This document shows positions 25,201-34,528 of a DNA stretch of 64,000 nucleotides, one piece after another. How positions within the stretch are numbered: the first letter of the stretch is position 1; each line of letters begins with the position of its first letter. The stretch is from Pseudomonas putida (GTDB lineage: Bacteria > Pseudomonadota > Gammaproteobacteria > Pseudomonadales > Pseudomonadaceae). The notes below the pieces were generated by a model. That model was given only the letters and a program-made list of their open reading frames with translations, searched no databases and was not told where the DNA came from. A program made the translations under genes and the position numbers. The stretch spans positions 124,001-188,000 of the forward strand of contig NZ_JAETZZ010000012.1 in assembly GCF_022627325.1 (NCBI RefSeq), given 5' to 3'.

Positions 25201-27459
25201 TTATGCCGGACTTTCCACCTGCAAACCGTCAACGCGCTGGAACCCGCGTGGCAGCTTGCTACCCCGCCGCCCGCGCTCGCCCTTGTAATGCTCAAGGTCG
25301 TCCGGCTTCAAAGACAGGGTACGCTTGCCAGCTTGCAATACAAGGGTGGCGCCCTCGGGAATTACCGCCAGATCTGTAACATATTCTTCACGGCTGGCGA
25401 CCCGATCACCGGGCACACCGATAATCTTGTTGCCCTTGCCTTTGCCCAGTTGCGGCAGGTCGGCGACCTTGAATACCAGCAAGCGACCTTCGGTGGTCAC
25501 GGCCGCCAACCAGTCCTGTTCACGGTTTGCCACAGGGCGCGGGCCGATGACCTTGGCCCCGTTAGGCAGGCTGAGCAACCCTTTGCCGGCCTTGTTCTTG
25601 GCCTGCAAATCCTCACCTTTGACCACAAAGCCGTAACCGGCATCCGATGCCACCACGTACAGCGCATCATCCTCCGGCAGCAGCACGCATTCGAAGGTAG
25701 CCCCCGGCGGCGGCGTCAGGCGACCGGTCAGCGGCTCACCCTGGCCACGCGCCGATGGCAAGGTATGCGCAGCCACCGAGTAGCTGCGCCCGGTGGAATC
25801 GATGAGCACGGCAAACTGGTTGGAACGCCCCGCTGCTGCAGCCTTGAAGCCATCGCCCGCTTTGTACGAGAGGCCGGTTGCATCGATGTCGTGGCCTTTG
25901 GCGCAACGCACCCAGCCTTTTTCCGACAGCACGACGGTGACAGGCTCCGTCGGCATCAGCTCGTTTTCCGACAGTGCCTTGGCTTCGGCGCGCGCGACGA
26001 TCGGCGACCGGCGGTCGTCGCCGTAAGTCTCCGCATCCTTGATCAGTTCGCTGCGTACCAGCTTGCGTAGCTTGGCATCGCTGCCGAGCAAGGCCAGCAG
26101 CTTGGCCTGCTCCTTGAGCAATTCGTCCTGCTCACCGCGGATTTTCATCTCCTCCAGACGCGCCAGCTGGCGCAGGCGGGTCTCAAGGATGTAGTCGGCC
26201 TGGATTTCGGTGAGGTCGAAACGAGCGATCAATGCCTGCTTGGGATGCTCCTCGGTACGGATGATGTGGATGACTTCATCGAGATTGAGGAATGCAGTGA
26301 GCAAGCCTTCCAACAGGTGCAGGCGCCGCTCGACCTTCTCCAGGCGGTGCTGCAGGCGACGACGAACGGTACCGATACGGTACTGCAGCCACTCCAGAAG
26401 CAAGGCACGCAGGTTCTTGAGCTGTGGCCGCCCGTCCAGGCCGATGATGTTGACGTTGACCCGATAGCTGCTTTCCAGCTCGGTAGTGGCGAACAGGTGC
26501 TGCATCAGTTCGTCGGCATCCACGCGGTTGGAGCGTGGGATGATCACGATACGGCAGGGGTTTTCATGGTCCGATTCGTCACGCAGGTCAGCGACCATGG
26601 GCAGCTTCTTCGCCTGCATCTGCGCGGCGATCTGCTCCAGCACCTTGGCCCCGGAGACCTGGTGCGGCAACGCAGTGACGACAATGTCGCCGTCCTCGAC
26701 CCGGTATACGGCGCGCATGCGGATCGAACCGCGGCCGCTTTCGTAGATCTTGAGGATCTCGGCACGCGGCGTGATGATTTCAGCTTCGGTCGGGTAGTCC
26801 GGCCCCTGGATGTGTTCACACAGCTGCTCGAGGGTGGCCTTGGGCTCGTCGAGCAGGCGCACACAGGCACTGGCCACTTCGCGCAGGTTGTGTGGCGGCA
26901 CGTCGGTGGCCATGCCGACGGCAATGCCGGTGGTGCCGTTGAGCAGGATGTTCGGTAACCGTGCCGGCAGTACCGCAGGTTCCTGCAGGGTACCGTCGAA
27001 GTTGGGCACCCAGTCCACGGTGCCCTGGCCCAGTTCGCTGAGCAGCACCTCGGAATAGCGCGACAGGCGCGCTTCGGTGTAACGCATCGCCGCGAACGAC
27101 TTCGGATCGTCCGGCGCCCCCCAGTTACCCTGGCCATCGACCAGCGTGTAGCGGTAGCTGAACGGCTGCGCCATCAGCACCATGGCTTCGTAGCAGGCCG
27201 AATCGCCGTGGGGGTGGAATTTACCGAGCACGTCGCCGACGGTACGCGCCGACTTCTTGTGCTTGGCATCGGCATCGAGCCCCAACTCGCTCATGGCATA
27301 GACGATGCGTCGTTGCACAGGCTTGAGGCCGTCGCCGATGTGCGGCAAGGCCCGGTCCATGATCACGTACATGGAATAGTTGAGGTAGGCCTGTTCGGTG
27401 AAGTCAGCCAGCGAACGGCGTTCGACGCCGTCGAGGCTGAGTTCCAGTGAGTCGCTCAT
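25201..27459 (-). CDS. parC: DNA topoisomerase IV subunit A
   Basis: Breakage-reunion subunit of topoisomerase IV, which unlinks replicated chromosomes. The 752-residue protein has the winged-helix core with catalytic Tyr127 (AAMRYTEARLSRY), the quinolone-determining stretch HPHGDSACYE with the sensitive-type Ser87 and Glu91, a coiled-coil region (about 350-480) and a beta-pinwheel C-terminal domain (about 490-740). It is the last gene of an apparent operon with parE, ten bases after the retropepsin-like gene. Confidence 0.97.
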   Translation of the reverse strand: MSDSLELSLDGVERRSLADFTEQAYLNYSMYVIMDRALPHIGDGLKPVQRRIVYAMSELGLDADAKHKKSARTVGDVLGKFHPHGDSACYEAMVLMAQPFSYRYTLVDGQGNWGAPDDPKSFAAMRYTEARLSRYSEVLLSELGQGTVDWVPNFDGTLQEPAVLPARLPNILLNGTTGIAVGMATDVPPHNLREVASACVRLLDEPKATLEQLCEHIQGPDYPTEAEIITPRAEILKIYESGRGSIRMRAVYRVEDGDIVVTALPHQVSGAKVLEQIAAQMQAKKLPMVADLRDESDHENPCRIVIIPRSNRVDADELMQHLFATTELESSYRVNVNIIGLDGRPQLKNLRALLLEWLQYRIGTVRRRLQHRLEKVERRLHLLEGLLTAFLNLDEVIHIIRTEEHPKQALIARFDLTEIQADYILETRLRQLARLEEMKIRGEQDELLKEQAKLLALLGSDAKLRKLVRSELIKDAETYGDDRRSPIVARAEAKALSENELMPTEPVTVVLSEKGWVRCAKGHDIDATGLSYKAGDGFKAAAAGRSNQFAVLIDSTGRSYSVAAHTLPSARGQGEPLTGRLTPPPGATFECVLLPEDDALYVVASDAGYGFVVKGEDLQAKNKAGKGLLSLPNGAKVIGPRPVANREQDWLAAVTTEGRLLVFKVADLPQLGKGKGNKIIGVPGDRVASREEYVTDLAVIPEGATLVLQAGKRTLSLKPDDLEHYKGERGRRGSKLPRGFQRVDGLQVESPA

Positions 27460-27469
27460 GCGGGCCTCG

Positions 27470-27988
27470 TCATTTCAGGTTCTGGCGTAGCAGCATGGTG
27501 CCGCCGCGCTGGGTAAATTCAAGTTGTTTCAGAGCGCTCATGCCGAGCAGCACCGTTTGCCCATCCAGCCCCGGCACCACCAGGGCGCGCACGCCCTGCA
27601 GGCGGATATCCCCAAGCTGCAGGCTGTCCAGTCGCGTGCGGTAACCTTCGGTGCGACCGTTGGCGGTGCTGAGGATGACCGGGCTGCCACGTTGCAGGCT
27701 CAGGTCACGGGCCAGCGCTTCGGGGATCGCCACGTCGGTGGCGCCGGTATCGAGCATGAAATGCACAGCTTTGCCGTTGATCGCGCCATCTGCCACGAAA
27801 TGGCCTTGGCCATTGCCCAGCAGGCGCACCTCGATGAAGCCTTCGCCGTGCTCGGACTGCACCTGGGTATTGGGGTTACGCTCGCGCGCCTCCCACTCAC
27901 CGAAAAACCGCGTAGCGAGGAACATCGCCGCCGCCCAGGCGACGATCATCAGTACCCTGCCCGCACGCTTGCCCGGTGGCTGGCTCAT
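27470..27988 (-). CDS. Membrane-anchored retropepsin-like aspartic protease
   Basis: Single-domain aspartic protease of the bacterial TIGR02281-type clan AA group. The 172-residue product has an N-terminal membrane anchor (about 11-28) and a periplasmic domain with the catalytic motif LDTGATDVAI, followed by the flap and hydrophobic-Gly motif (VLLGMSALKQLEF). Substrate unknown. The ATG at 27988 overlaps the stop of the upstream gene as ATGA, which decides it over an ATG five codons upstream. Between the phytase-like esterase gene and parC. Confidence 0.85.
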   Translation of the reverse strand: MSQPPGKRAGRVLMIVAWAAAMFLATRFFGEWEARERNPNTQVQSEHGEGFIEVRLLGNGQGHFVADGAINGKAVHFMLDTGATDVAIPEALARDLSLQRGSPVILSTANGRTEGYRTRLDSLQLGDIRLQGVRALVVPGLDGQTVLLGMSALKQLEFTQRGGTMLLRQNLK

Positions 27989-28971
27989 GGTGTGGCGCTC
28001 CACCCGCCCTGCGGGGCGGCGAAGCGCCAGACGACCGGGCGGTTTTCACCATCGGCGCGATCAGCGTTGTTGTTGTCCAGACCGATCCAGGCGCCCTTGG
28101 CATCGATCACCAACGCTTCGGCCAGGCCGAACGGCTGATCGTAGCGGCGCTCGGGCACCAGAGCATCGGCGGCGAATGACCAGCAGCGCTCGACCTCGCC
28201 GTTGTCGGCATGGCGCCGGCACACGCGGTATGCATTACGTTCGAGGGTGAACAGCTTGCCCTCGAACCAGGCCAGGTCAGCAAAATCACGCGAAAGCGCA
28301 CGGGCCTCAGGCATTTGTGGCGGTTGCATCTCGACCCCGGCTTCACTGAGCAGTACGCAACTGCGTCCGCACGTCCATACCGACTGCTGCCGTTCTATCT
28401 TGACCAAGCCCCGGCGCTCACGCTCGGCCGCAAGCCACAGGCGATCACCGGCCGGGTTGATCGCCAGGCCTTCGAACAGGGCATTGAAGTTCAGCAGCAT
28501 GCCACTGGCCCGTGCCTGGCGAATCATCGCTGGGTCAACCCTGAGCCAGGCAGGTGCGCCTACGACCGGCAATTGCAGCACGGCCACATGCGCTTCGCTG
28601 ACCAGGTAGATGTTACCAGCCTGATCGCACGTGATGCCTTCGTAATCAAACTGCCCGCCACGAATGAACGACACCGCCCAGTTGCGCGACTTCAGCCCCC
28701 AAGGCAAACCGCTGTCCGGCACCGGGGGTGGGGAGAACGTCAAAGGCTGGGCGCGCCAGACCTGATTGTGCGGGTCGAAGCGGTAGATACGGTCATCATC
28801 GCGATCCGAAACGCCCCACAACGCACCCCGACAAAAAGCCAGCCCGGAGAGATTGCCGCCGCGCATGCCGTCGATCGGATGCTCGGATGTCAGCTTCAGC
28901 TCCGGCCAGTCGCCAGCCAGGCTTTGCAGCGCGACCAGCGTAAGGAAAACCGCGACAAACGAACGAATCAA
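27985..28971 (-). CDS. Secreted esterase-like protein of the phytase family
   Basis: Predicted periplasmic beta-propeller protein with the esterase-like-activity-of-phytase domain (PF13449 type). The 328-residue product has a signal peptide (about 1-19, cleavage near SLAG) and repeats such as LSGLAFCRGALWGVSDRDDD, YEGITCDQAGNIYLVSE and FEGLAINPAGDRLWLAAERE that are the metal-binding propeller blades. Real substrate is unknown; phytate hydrolysis is not implied by the name. It overlaps parE and the protease gene by four bases each, so translation is coupled. Confidence 0.85.
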   Translation of the reverse strand: MIRSFVAVFLTLVALQSLAGDWPELKLTSEHPIDGMRGGNLSGLAFCRGALWGVSDRDDDRIYRFDPHNQVWRAQPLTFSPPPVPDSGLPWGLKSRNWAVSFIRGGQFDYEGITCDQAGNIYLVSEAHVAVLQLPVVGAPAWLRVDPAMIRQARASGMLLNFNALFEGLAINPAGDRLWLAAERERRGLVKIERQQSVWTCGRSCVLLSEAGVEMQPPQMPEARALSRDFADLAWFEGKLFTLERNAYRVCRRHADNGEVERCWSFAADALVPERRYDQPFGLAEALVIDAKGAWIGLDNNNADRADGENRPVVWRFAAPQGGWSATP

Positions 28972-30872
28972 ACCAGAACCTCGGCCAGATTGCCTTTGGT
29001 CTCCAGCCAGTTCTTGCGATCGCCCGCACGTTTCTTGGCCAACAGCATATCCATGATTTCGGTGGTGCCCTGCAGGTCATCCAGGGTCAGCTGGACCAGG
29101 CGCCGGGTGTTAGGGTCCATGGTTGTTTCGCGCAACTGCGGTGGGTTCATTTCGCCCAGCCCTTTGAATCGGGTGACCTGTGGCTTGCCACGCTTTTTCT
29201 CGGCCACCAGGCGGTCGAGAATGCCGTCGCGCTCAGCCTCATCGAGGGCGTAGTAGATTTCCTTGCCCAGGTCGATACGGTACAGCGGCGGCATGGCAAC
29301 GTAGACGTGGCCTGCTTCGACCAACGGACGGAAGTGCTGAACGAACAGCGCGCACAGCAGGGTAGCGATGTGCAGGCCGTCGGAGTCGGCGTCGGCAAGG
29401 ATGCAGATCTTGCCATAGCGCAGCTGCGACAGGTCGGCAGCGCCCGGGTCGACACCGATGGCCACGGCAATGTTGTGCACTTCCTGGCTGGCCAGCACCT
29501 CACCACCGTCCACTTCCCAGGTGTTGAGGATCTTGCCGCGCAGCGGCAGGATCGCCTGGAACTCCTTGTCACGCGCCTGCTTGGCAGAGCCACCGGCCGA
29601 ATCACCCTCGACCAGGAACAGCTCGGCCCGCATTGGGTCCTGGCCTGCGCAATCGGCCAGCTTGCCCGGCAGCGCAGGGCCCTGAGTGACGCGCTTGCGC
29701 TCGACTTTCTTGCTGGCCTTGAGGCGGCGGCCGGCGTTGCTGATGGCCAGTTCCGCCAGCTGCATGCCCAGTTCGGGGTGTGCATTGAGCCACAGGCTGA
29801 AGGCGTCCTTGACCACGCCCGAGACGAATGCTGCAGCCTCGCGCGACGACAGACGCTCTTTGGTCTGCCCAGAGAACTGTGGCTCTTGCATCTTCATCGA
29901 GAGCACGAACGTGATGCGTTCCCAAACGTCTTCTGGCGCCAGCTTGACCCCGCGCGGCAACAGGTTGCGGAACTCGCAGAACTCGCGCATGGCATCGAGC
30001 AGGCCCTGACGCAGGCCGTTCACGTGGGTACCGCCCTGGGCGGTGGGGATCAGGTTGACGTAGCTTTCCTGAACACTGTCACCGCCTTCGGGCAGCCACA
30101 GCAAGGCCCAGTCCACAGCTTCCTTGTTGCCGGCCAGGCTGCCGCAAAAGGGCTCGTCCGGCAGGCGCTGGAACTCACTGACCGAGTCGACCAGGTAGGA
30201 ACGCAGGCCATCCTCGTAATGCCATTCGACCTTCTCGCCGCTGGCCTTGTCCTCGAAGCTTACCAACAGGCCTGGGCACAGTACGGCCTTGGCCTTGAGC
30301 ACGTGCTTGAGGCGGCTGATGGAAAACTTGGGTGAATCGAAGTACTTCGGATCGGGGCTGAAGTACACACTGGTGCCGGTATTGCGCTTGCCGACAGTAC
30401 CGACCACTTCCAGCTCGCTGGCTTTGAAGCCATCGGCAAAGGTCATCTGGTATTCGTTGCCGTCCCGCTTGACGCGCACGCGCACCTGGGTCGACAAGGC
30501 ATTGACCACCGAGATGCCGACGCCGTGCAGCCCCCCGGAGAATTGGTAGTTCTTGTTGGAGAACTTGCCGCCGGCATGCAGCTTGGTGAGGATCAACTCG
30601 ACCCCCGATACGCCCTCTTCGGGGTGGATATCCACCGGCATGCCGCGGCCGTCATCGCTGACTTCCAGCGAGTGGTCGGCATGAAGGATGACCTGCACCG
30701 AACGGGCGTGGCCAGCCAGGGCTTCGTCGACACTGTTGTCGATGACTTCCTGGGCCAGGTGGTTGGGCCGGCTGGTATCGGTGTACATGCCCGGCCGTTT
30801 ACGGACCGGGTCAAGGCCCGAGAGGACTTCGATGGCGTCTGCGTTATAGGCGCTAGCGCTGGGGTTGGCCAT
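28968..30872 (-). CDS. parE: DNA topoisomerase IV subunit B
   Basis: ATPase subunit of topoisomerase IV. The 634-residue protein has a GHKL ATPase (EVIDNSVDEAL, DDGRGMP, GGLHGVG), the transducer domain and the TOPRIM domain with EGDSAGGSAKQ and DADSDG. Length is normal. It leads the group parE, phytase-like esterase, retropepsin-like protease, parC, all tightly packed. Confidence 0.98.
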   Translation of the reverse strand: MANPSASAYNADAIEVLSGLDPVRKRPGMYTDTSRPNHLAQEVIDNSVDEALAGHARSVQVILHADHSLEVSDDGRGMPVDIHPEEGVSGVELILTKLHAGGKFSNKNYQFSGGLHGVGISVVNALSTQVRVRVKRDGNEYQMTFADGFKASELEVVGTVGKRNTGTSVYFSPDPKYFDSPKFSISRLKHVLKAKAVLCPGLLVSFEDKASGEKVEWHYEDGLRSYLVDSVSEFQRLPDEPFCGSLAGNKEAVDWALLWLPEGGDSVQESYVNLIPTAQGGTHVNGLRQGLLDAMREFCEFRNLLPRGVKLAPEDVWERITFVLSMKMQEPQFSGQTKERLSSREAAAFVSGVVKDAFSLWLNAHPELGMQLAELAISNAGRRLKASKKVERKRVTQGPALPGKLADCAGQDPMRAELFLVEGDSAGGSAKQARDKEFQAILPLRGKILNTWEVDGGEVLASQEVHNIAVAIGVDPGAADLSQLRYGKICILADADSDGLHIATLLCALFVQHFRPLVEAGHVYVAMPPLYRIDLGKEIYYALDEAERDGILDRLVAEKKRGKPQVTRFKGLGEMNPPQLRETTMDPNTRRLVQLTLDDLQGTTEIMDMLLAKKRAGDRKNWLETKGNLAEVLV

Positions 30873-30907
30873 GGGTTCTCGTCGTCAGTCTGGTGAATGC
30901 GAAAAAA

Positions 30908-31516
30908 TCAAAATACAGAAAAATCGAGCGCCGCATACTGCCTCCGGGCAATTCCGGCGAAGGCCAGCAGGGCTGGTATCTGCTCGGCAAAGCCCTGGTA
31001 GCCGTGGTCACCACCGGCCTGGATACGCAACGCGCACGCCCGGTAATAATGCTGGGCGTGGCGATAGTCCAGGGTTTCATCGGCGGTCTGCAACCACACT
31101 TGATAGCGGCTGGCGTCCGCGGGGGCCGGCATTTCCAGCTCAGCCAGGGCCTGGACATGATCGTGGGTCAGCTCCCAGGTTTCGCCGCTGTAGTGGTTGC
31201 GCTGGGTGCCCAGGTAGCCGTCGAACAGCTTGTGCGGGGTGACCGCGGGGTTGATCAGCAGGGCTTTGAGGCCCAGGCGCTCGGCCAGATGGGTGGCATA
31301 GTAGCCGCCGAGCGAACTGCCGACCAGCAGGGGCGCGCCCAGTTCGGCGATGGCCGCTTCGAGCTGTGCGATGGCCTGGCGCGGGTGATGGTGCAAGGCG
31401 GGTACGCGCAGCTGGCCGGACAGGCCTAGCTGCTGCATCACAGCGTCGAGCTGACGCGCCTTGGTGGAGAGCGGTGAGCTGTTCAAGCCATGGATATAGA
31501 GGATGGAACCCGACAT
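30908..31516 (-). CDS. yqiA: YqiA-family alpha/beta-hydrolase (esterase)
   Basis: Small cytosolic esterase. The 202-residue protein has YIHGLNSSP near the start, the nucleophile elbow GSSLGGYYA (about residues 65-73) and the catalytic His in GGDHGYQGF near the end. The ATG at 31516 has a GGGGG-type ribosome-binding site; a frame reaching 31621 has no family match at its start. It sits upstream of parE (35-base gap) as in enterics. Natural substrate is unknown. Confidence 0.88.
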   Translation of the reverse strand: MSGSILYIHGLNSSPLSTKARQLDAVMQQLGLSGQLRVPALHHHPRQAIAQLEAAIAELGAPLLVGSSLGGYYATHLAERLGLKALLINPAVTPHKLFDGYLGTQRNHYSGETWELTHDHVQALAELEMPAPADASRYQVWLQTADETLDYRHAQHYYRACALRIQAGGDHGYQGFAEQIPALLAFAGIARRQYAALDFSVF

Positions 31517-31646
31517 GCTGCCCCCGGAATCTTTGGCTTCGCGCCCCATGGTGGAGGCGCAGGGATGCGCAGTGTAGCGTGTTCGCCGTGTTTTGGCGCA
31601 GCGGCGGGTTTTTCGCAACAATTTTTGCGATGCTGCTGGCCTGAGT

Positions 31647-32450
31647 TCAATAGCCCGGGCTATCGAAATCGAGCTTCACCTCGAAGTCCGTGGCCCGCTG
31701 CACCCCGGTCTCCAGCTGCCCGTCAGCATGCAGGCGCAACCAGCGGTAACCTGGCTGCTCCTCACTCACCTTGAAGTCTTCGCTACCCGCGGCGAACTGT
31801 ATGCAGGTCGATGGCGTGGCCAGCAGGCGCAGCCCGCCACGCAGCTCATCCCACTCCTGATGGATATGCCCCCAAAGCAGCGCCCTCACCTGTGGATAAC
31901 CCTCAAGCCGGCGCAGCAATTGATCCGCATTGCGTAACCCGATCGGTGCGATCCAGGCGCAGCCGATATCCACCGGTTGATGATGGCAGCAGACCAGGCA
32001 ATGGCGCCCACCGGCCGACACCAGCGCATCATCGAGCAGCGCCAGCTGTGCCGGCTCAAGCAGCCCATGGGTCGCGCCCTGCACCGCAGAATTGAGCATG
32101 ATGACACGCCAGGCGCCGATATCGGTCACTGCCTGCACCAGCTCCGGCGCCACCTCGGCCATGACCCTGGCTTCATCATGATTACCCGGCAACCAGCGCG
32201 CCGGCACGCCGATCTCGCCCGTAAGATCACGAAACGCCTGATACGAGGCAACACTGCCATCCTGCGAAAGGTCACCCGTGCACAACAGCAGATCGATACG
32301 CGGCTGTTCACGACGCACTTGAGCGATCACATGACACAGGCTGTCGCGCGTGCGCAGCCCCAGCAGCGTGCCCGCAGGGTCAGCGAACAGGTGAGCGTCA
32401 GTCAATTGCACCACGCATACGGGTGCCTGAGAGGGGTCTGGGTGCGGCAC
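31647..32450 (-). CDS. cpdA: 3',5'-cyclic-AMP phosphodiesterase CpdA
   Basis: Dinuclear metallophosphoesterase that hydrolyses cAMP and so lowers Crp/Vfr-type signalling. The 267-residue protein shows all class III motifs: DAH at 18-20, GDLSQDG, GNHDE, CCHHQ and GHIHQ. The start is GTG at 32450 with a GAGGAGA ribosome-binding site. It lies between DUF1249 and yqiA. Confidence 0.93.
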   Translation of the reverse strand: MPHPDPSQAPVCVVQLTDAHLFADPAGTLLGLRTRDSLCHVIAQVRREQPRIDLLLCTGDLSQDGSVASYQAFRDLTGEIGVPARWLPGNHDEARVMAEVAPELVQAVTDIGAWRVIMLNSAVQGATHGLLEPAQLALLDDALVSAGGRHCLVCCHHQPVDIGCAWIAPIGLRNADQLLRRLEGYPQVRALLWGHIHQEWDELRGGLRLLATPSTCIQFAAGSEDFKVSEEQPGYRWLRLHADGQLETGVQRATDFEVKLDFDSPGY

Positions 32451-32535
32451 CGGCCGTCTCCTCGGGGGAATTCAGCACGAATTATGGCGGGGGATCGGTT
32501 ACGAGAAAACAGCCGAAACCGACCTGGGTCACATT

Positions 32536-32988
32536 TCAGCGCACACTTGCCAGCTCGTGACCACACGCCAGGCAGTGGCTCAGCCATTCGCCGAGAAACA
32601 GATTGAGCTGGGCCTTTTCATCCGGCTGGTGCATGGACTGGTTGGGATACGGGTAGATGCTGCGCAGGCGCCTGGTGTGTTCGGCGCTGACCACTTCGGC
32701 CATACGCGCATCGTGGTACACCTGCACCTCAAGGTGGGGCACCGGCAGCCAAGGCAGGCTGTGCTCCTGGCGCACCCGCAGGGTAGTGGTATACGGGCAG
32801 GCCAGCACTACATCGAGGACCAGCACGCCGAGCATCTGGTCGCCCTGGGTCATGCCGATGCGGCGCGAACTCTGAGTGGTACGCATGTCGGGCAGCAAGC
32901 GCATGAGCCGGGCGTAGTTGGCCTCACAGGCTGCCTGCAGCCCGGCCAGATCGACCCGATAACGCTCACGCAGCAGGTTCACTTCCAC
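32536..32988 (-). CDS. DUF1249 family protein
   Basis: Conserved 150-residue cytosolic protein of unknown function, equivalent to enteric YqiB in the tolC-nudF-yqiB-cpdA-yqiA-parE neighbourhood. It has no signal, membrane segment or recognisable catalytic motif; the C-terminal part has a Cys-x-x-Cys (CLAC). The start is a GTG at 32988 that overlaps the end of nudF by ten bases, which implies coupled translation. Confidence 0.85.
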   Translation of the reverse strand: MEVNLLRERYRVDLAGLQAACEANYARLMRLLPDMRTTQSSRRIGMTQGDQMLGVLVLDVVLACPYTTTLRVRQEHSLPWLPVPHLEVQVYHDARMAEVVSAEHTRRLRSIYPYPNQSMHQPDEKAQLNLFLGEWLSHCLACGHELASVR

Positions 32989-33596
32989 ATACCTCGTACT
33001 TCATCTCTGTTGAGCGCCAGCCATTGCAGGCCAATGATCGTCGCCGCATTGCAGATACGCCCATCGCGCACAGCCTGCAAGGCATCTTCGAACGACCAGA
33101 CCCGCACGCGGATATCCTCGCCCTCTTCTTCCAGGCCGTGCAGCCCCCCGGCGCCTTCGCTGCTGCAGCGGCCAAGGAACAGGTGCACGTATTCATCACT
33201 GCCGCCCGGCGACGGGAAATACCGCGTCATCGGCCATAGGGCGCTGAAGGTCAGGCCTGCTTCCTCTTCGGCTTCACGATGAGCGACCTCTTCAGGCTGT
33301 TCGTCCTTGTCGATCAGGCCGGCGACCATCTCGATCAGCCAGGGATTGTCGACTTTATCCAGCGCACCGACGCGAAACTGCTCGATCAATACCACTTCAT
33401 CACGCAGCGGATCGTAAGGCAGCACGCAAACGGCATCATGGCGCACGAACAGTTCGCGGCTGATCTCACGGCCCATGCCCCCGGCGAACAGCTCATGGCG
33501 CAGGCGAAGCTTGTCGAGCCTGTAGAAGCCCTGGAAGCAATTGGCCCGTTCGATGATGTCGAAGCCCTTGGGCACTGAATTCAACGCGTCTGACAT
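32979..33596 (-). CDS. nudF: ADP-ribose pyrophosphatase NudF
   Basis: Nudix hydrolase that cleaves ADP-ribose to AMP and ribose-5-phosphate. The 205-residue protein has the full Nudix box GLIDKDEQPEEVAHREAEEEAG at about residues 93-114, and the flanking ISRELFVRHDAVCVLPYD. The ATG at 33596 has a GAGG site and gives MSDALNSVPKGFD; a few codons upstream also read open. It starts the minus-strand group that leads to parE. Confidence 0.95.
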   Translation of the reverse strand: MSDALNSVPKGFDIIERANCFQGFYRLDKLRLRHELFAGGMGREISRELFVRHDAVCVLPYDPLRDEVVLIEQFRVGALDKVDNPWLIEMVAGLIDKDEQPEEVAHREAEEEAGLTFSALWPMTRYFPSPGGSDEYVHLFLGRCSSEGAGGLHGLEEEGEDIRVRVWSFEDALQAVRDGRICNAATIIGLQWLALNRDEVRGMWK

Positions 33597-33781
33597 GGAA
33601 ATCCTCATTACCTCAAATACCGCTTCGCGCCATCCTACTCTGCACGCCTGCCTGTTTCACCCCTTTCCGTTAACCATTCGCGCAGTCGGGACAGGGGCTG
33701 TTCTCTCTGTTAGCTTAGTGGCGAACTGAAGGCCGCGCAGGCGGTCAAAGGCCGACTTTTCCCTGTATTGCAAGGATCATC

Positions 33782-34528
33782 ATGACACTTGTCAAACTGA
33801 CTGCCGTGGCGGTGCTGGCCTTGGCCCTCGGTGCCTGCCAGAGCCTGTTCGCGCCGAATTACCGTGCCCCGCTGGAGGTGAAGCGCGACGCCTGGGAGCA
33901 CGTAAAGCCAGGTTGCAGCGAGAGTGACTGCCCACTGGTGAATATTGACACCATTCACTTCCCGGACCTGCCCAAGCTCGACGCAATCGTCGAAAAGCGC
34001 CTGCTGCAACTGACCGAAGACAACCAGCATGGCACCGCACCAAGCACTTTGCAGGCGTATGAGCAGCAATACCTGGCAACTGCCGACAAACGCAACAGCA
34101 GCTACCTGCAGGCCAAGGTACGTGAACAGCATGACGGGCTGGTGATCATCGAGCTGTCCAGCTACCTCGATAGCGGCGGCGCTCATGGCATGCCAGGCCG
34201 CGGCTTCATCAACTATTCGCGCAAGCTGGACAAGGTACTGACCCTGCAGGACATGCTGGTCCCGGGCCAGGAAGACACCTTCTGGAAAACGGTAGAAGAA
34301 TCGCACCGCGCCTGGCTGATCAGCGTGGGGATGGACAAGGATGCCGAGTTCGTCAAAACCTGGCCGTTCAAGAAGTCGCCGCACATCGCTCTGACGTACG
34401 GCGCAGTGGTTGTCAAATACGAGGTCTATACCATCGCGCCCTACTCCATGGGCCACGTGGAACTGAAGCTTCCCTACCCTCGCCTGAATGGCGTGCTCAA
34501 GCCCGAACTGTTCCCCGGCCGCGGCTGA
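33782..34528 (+). CDS. DUF3298/RsiV-type lipoprotein
   Basis: Predicted outer-membrane or periplasmic lipoprotein. The 248-residue product has a lipoprotein signal with lipobox LGAC and Cys19, and the paired DUF4163/DUF3298 layout (YLDSGGAHGMPGRGFINY; LTYGAVVVKYEVYTIAPYSMGH) shared with the extracellular part of the RsiV anti-sigma factor, but without a membrane helix or anti-sigma domain. An AAGGA site precedes the ATG. Its 3' end overlaps the convergent cytX by 32 bases. Function unknown. Confidence 0.8.
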   Translation: MTLVKLTAVAVLALALGACQSLFAPNYRAPLEVKRDAWEHVKPGCSESDCPLVNIDTIHFPDLPKLDAIVEKRLLQLTEDNQHGTAPSTLQAYEQQYLATADKRNSSYLQAKVREQHDGLVIIELSSYLDSGGAHGMPGRGFINYSRKLDKVLTLQDMLVPGQEDTFWKTVEESHRAWLISVGMDKDAEFVKTWPFKKSPHIALTYGAVVVKYEVYTIAPYSMGHVELKLPYPRLNGVLKPELFPGRG

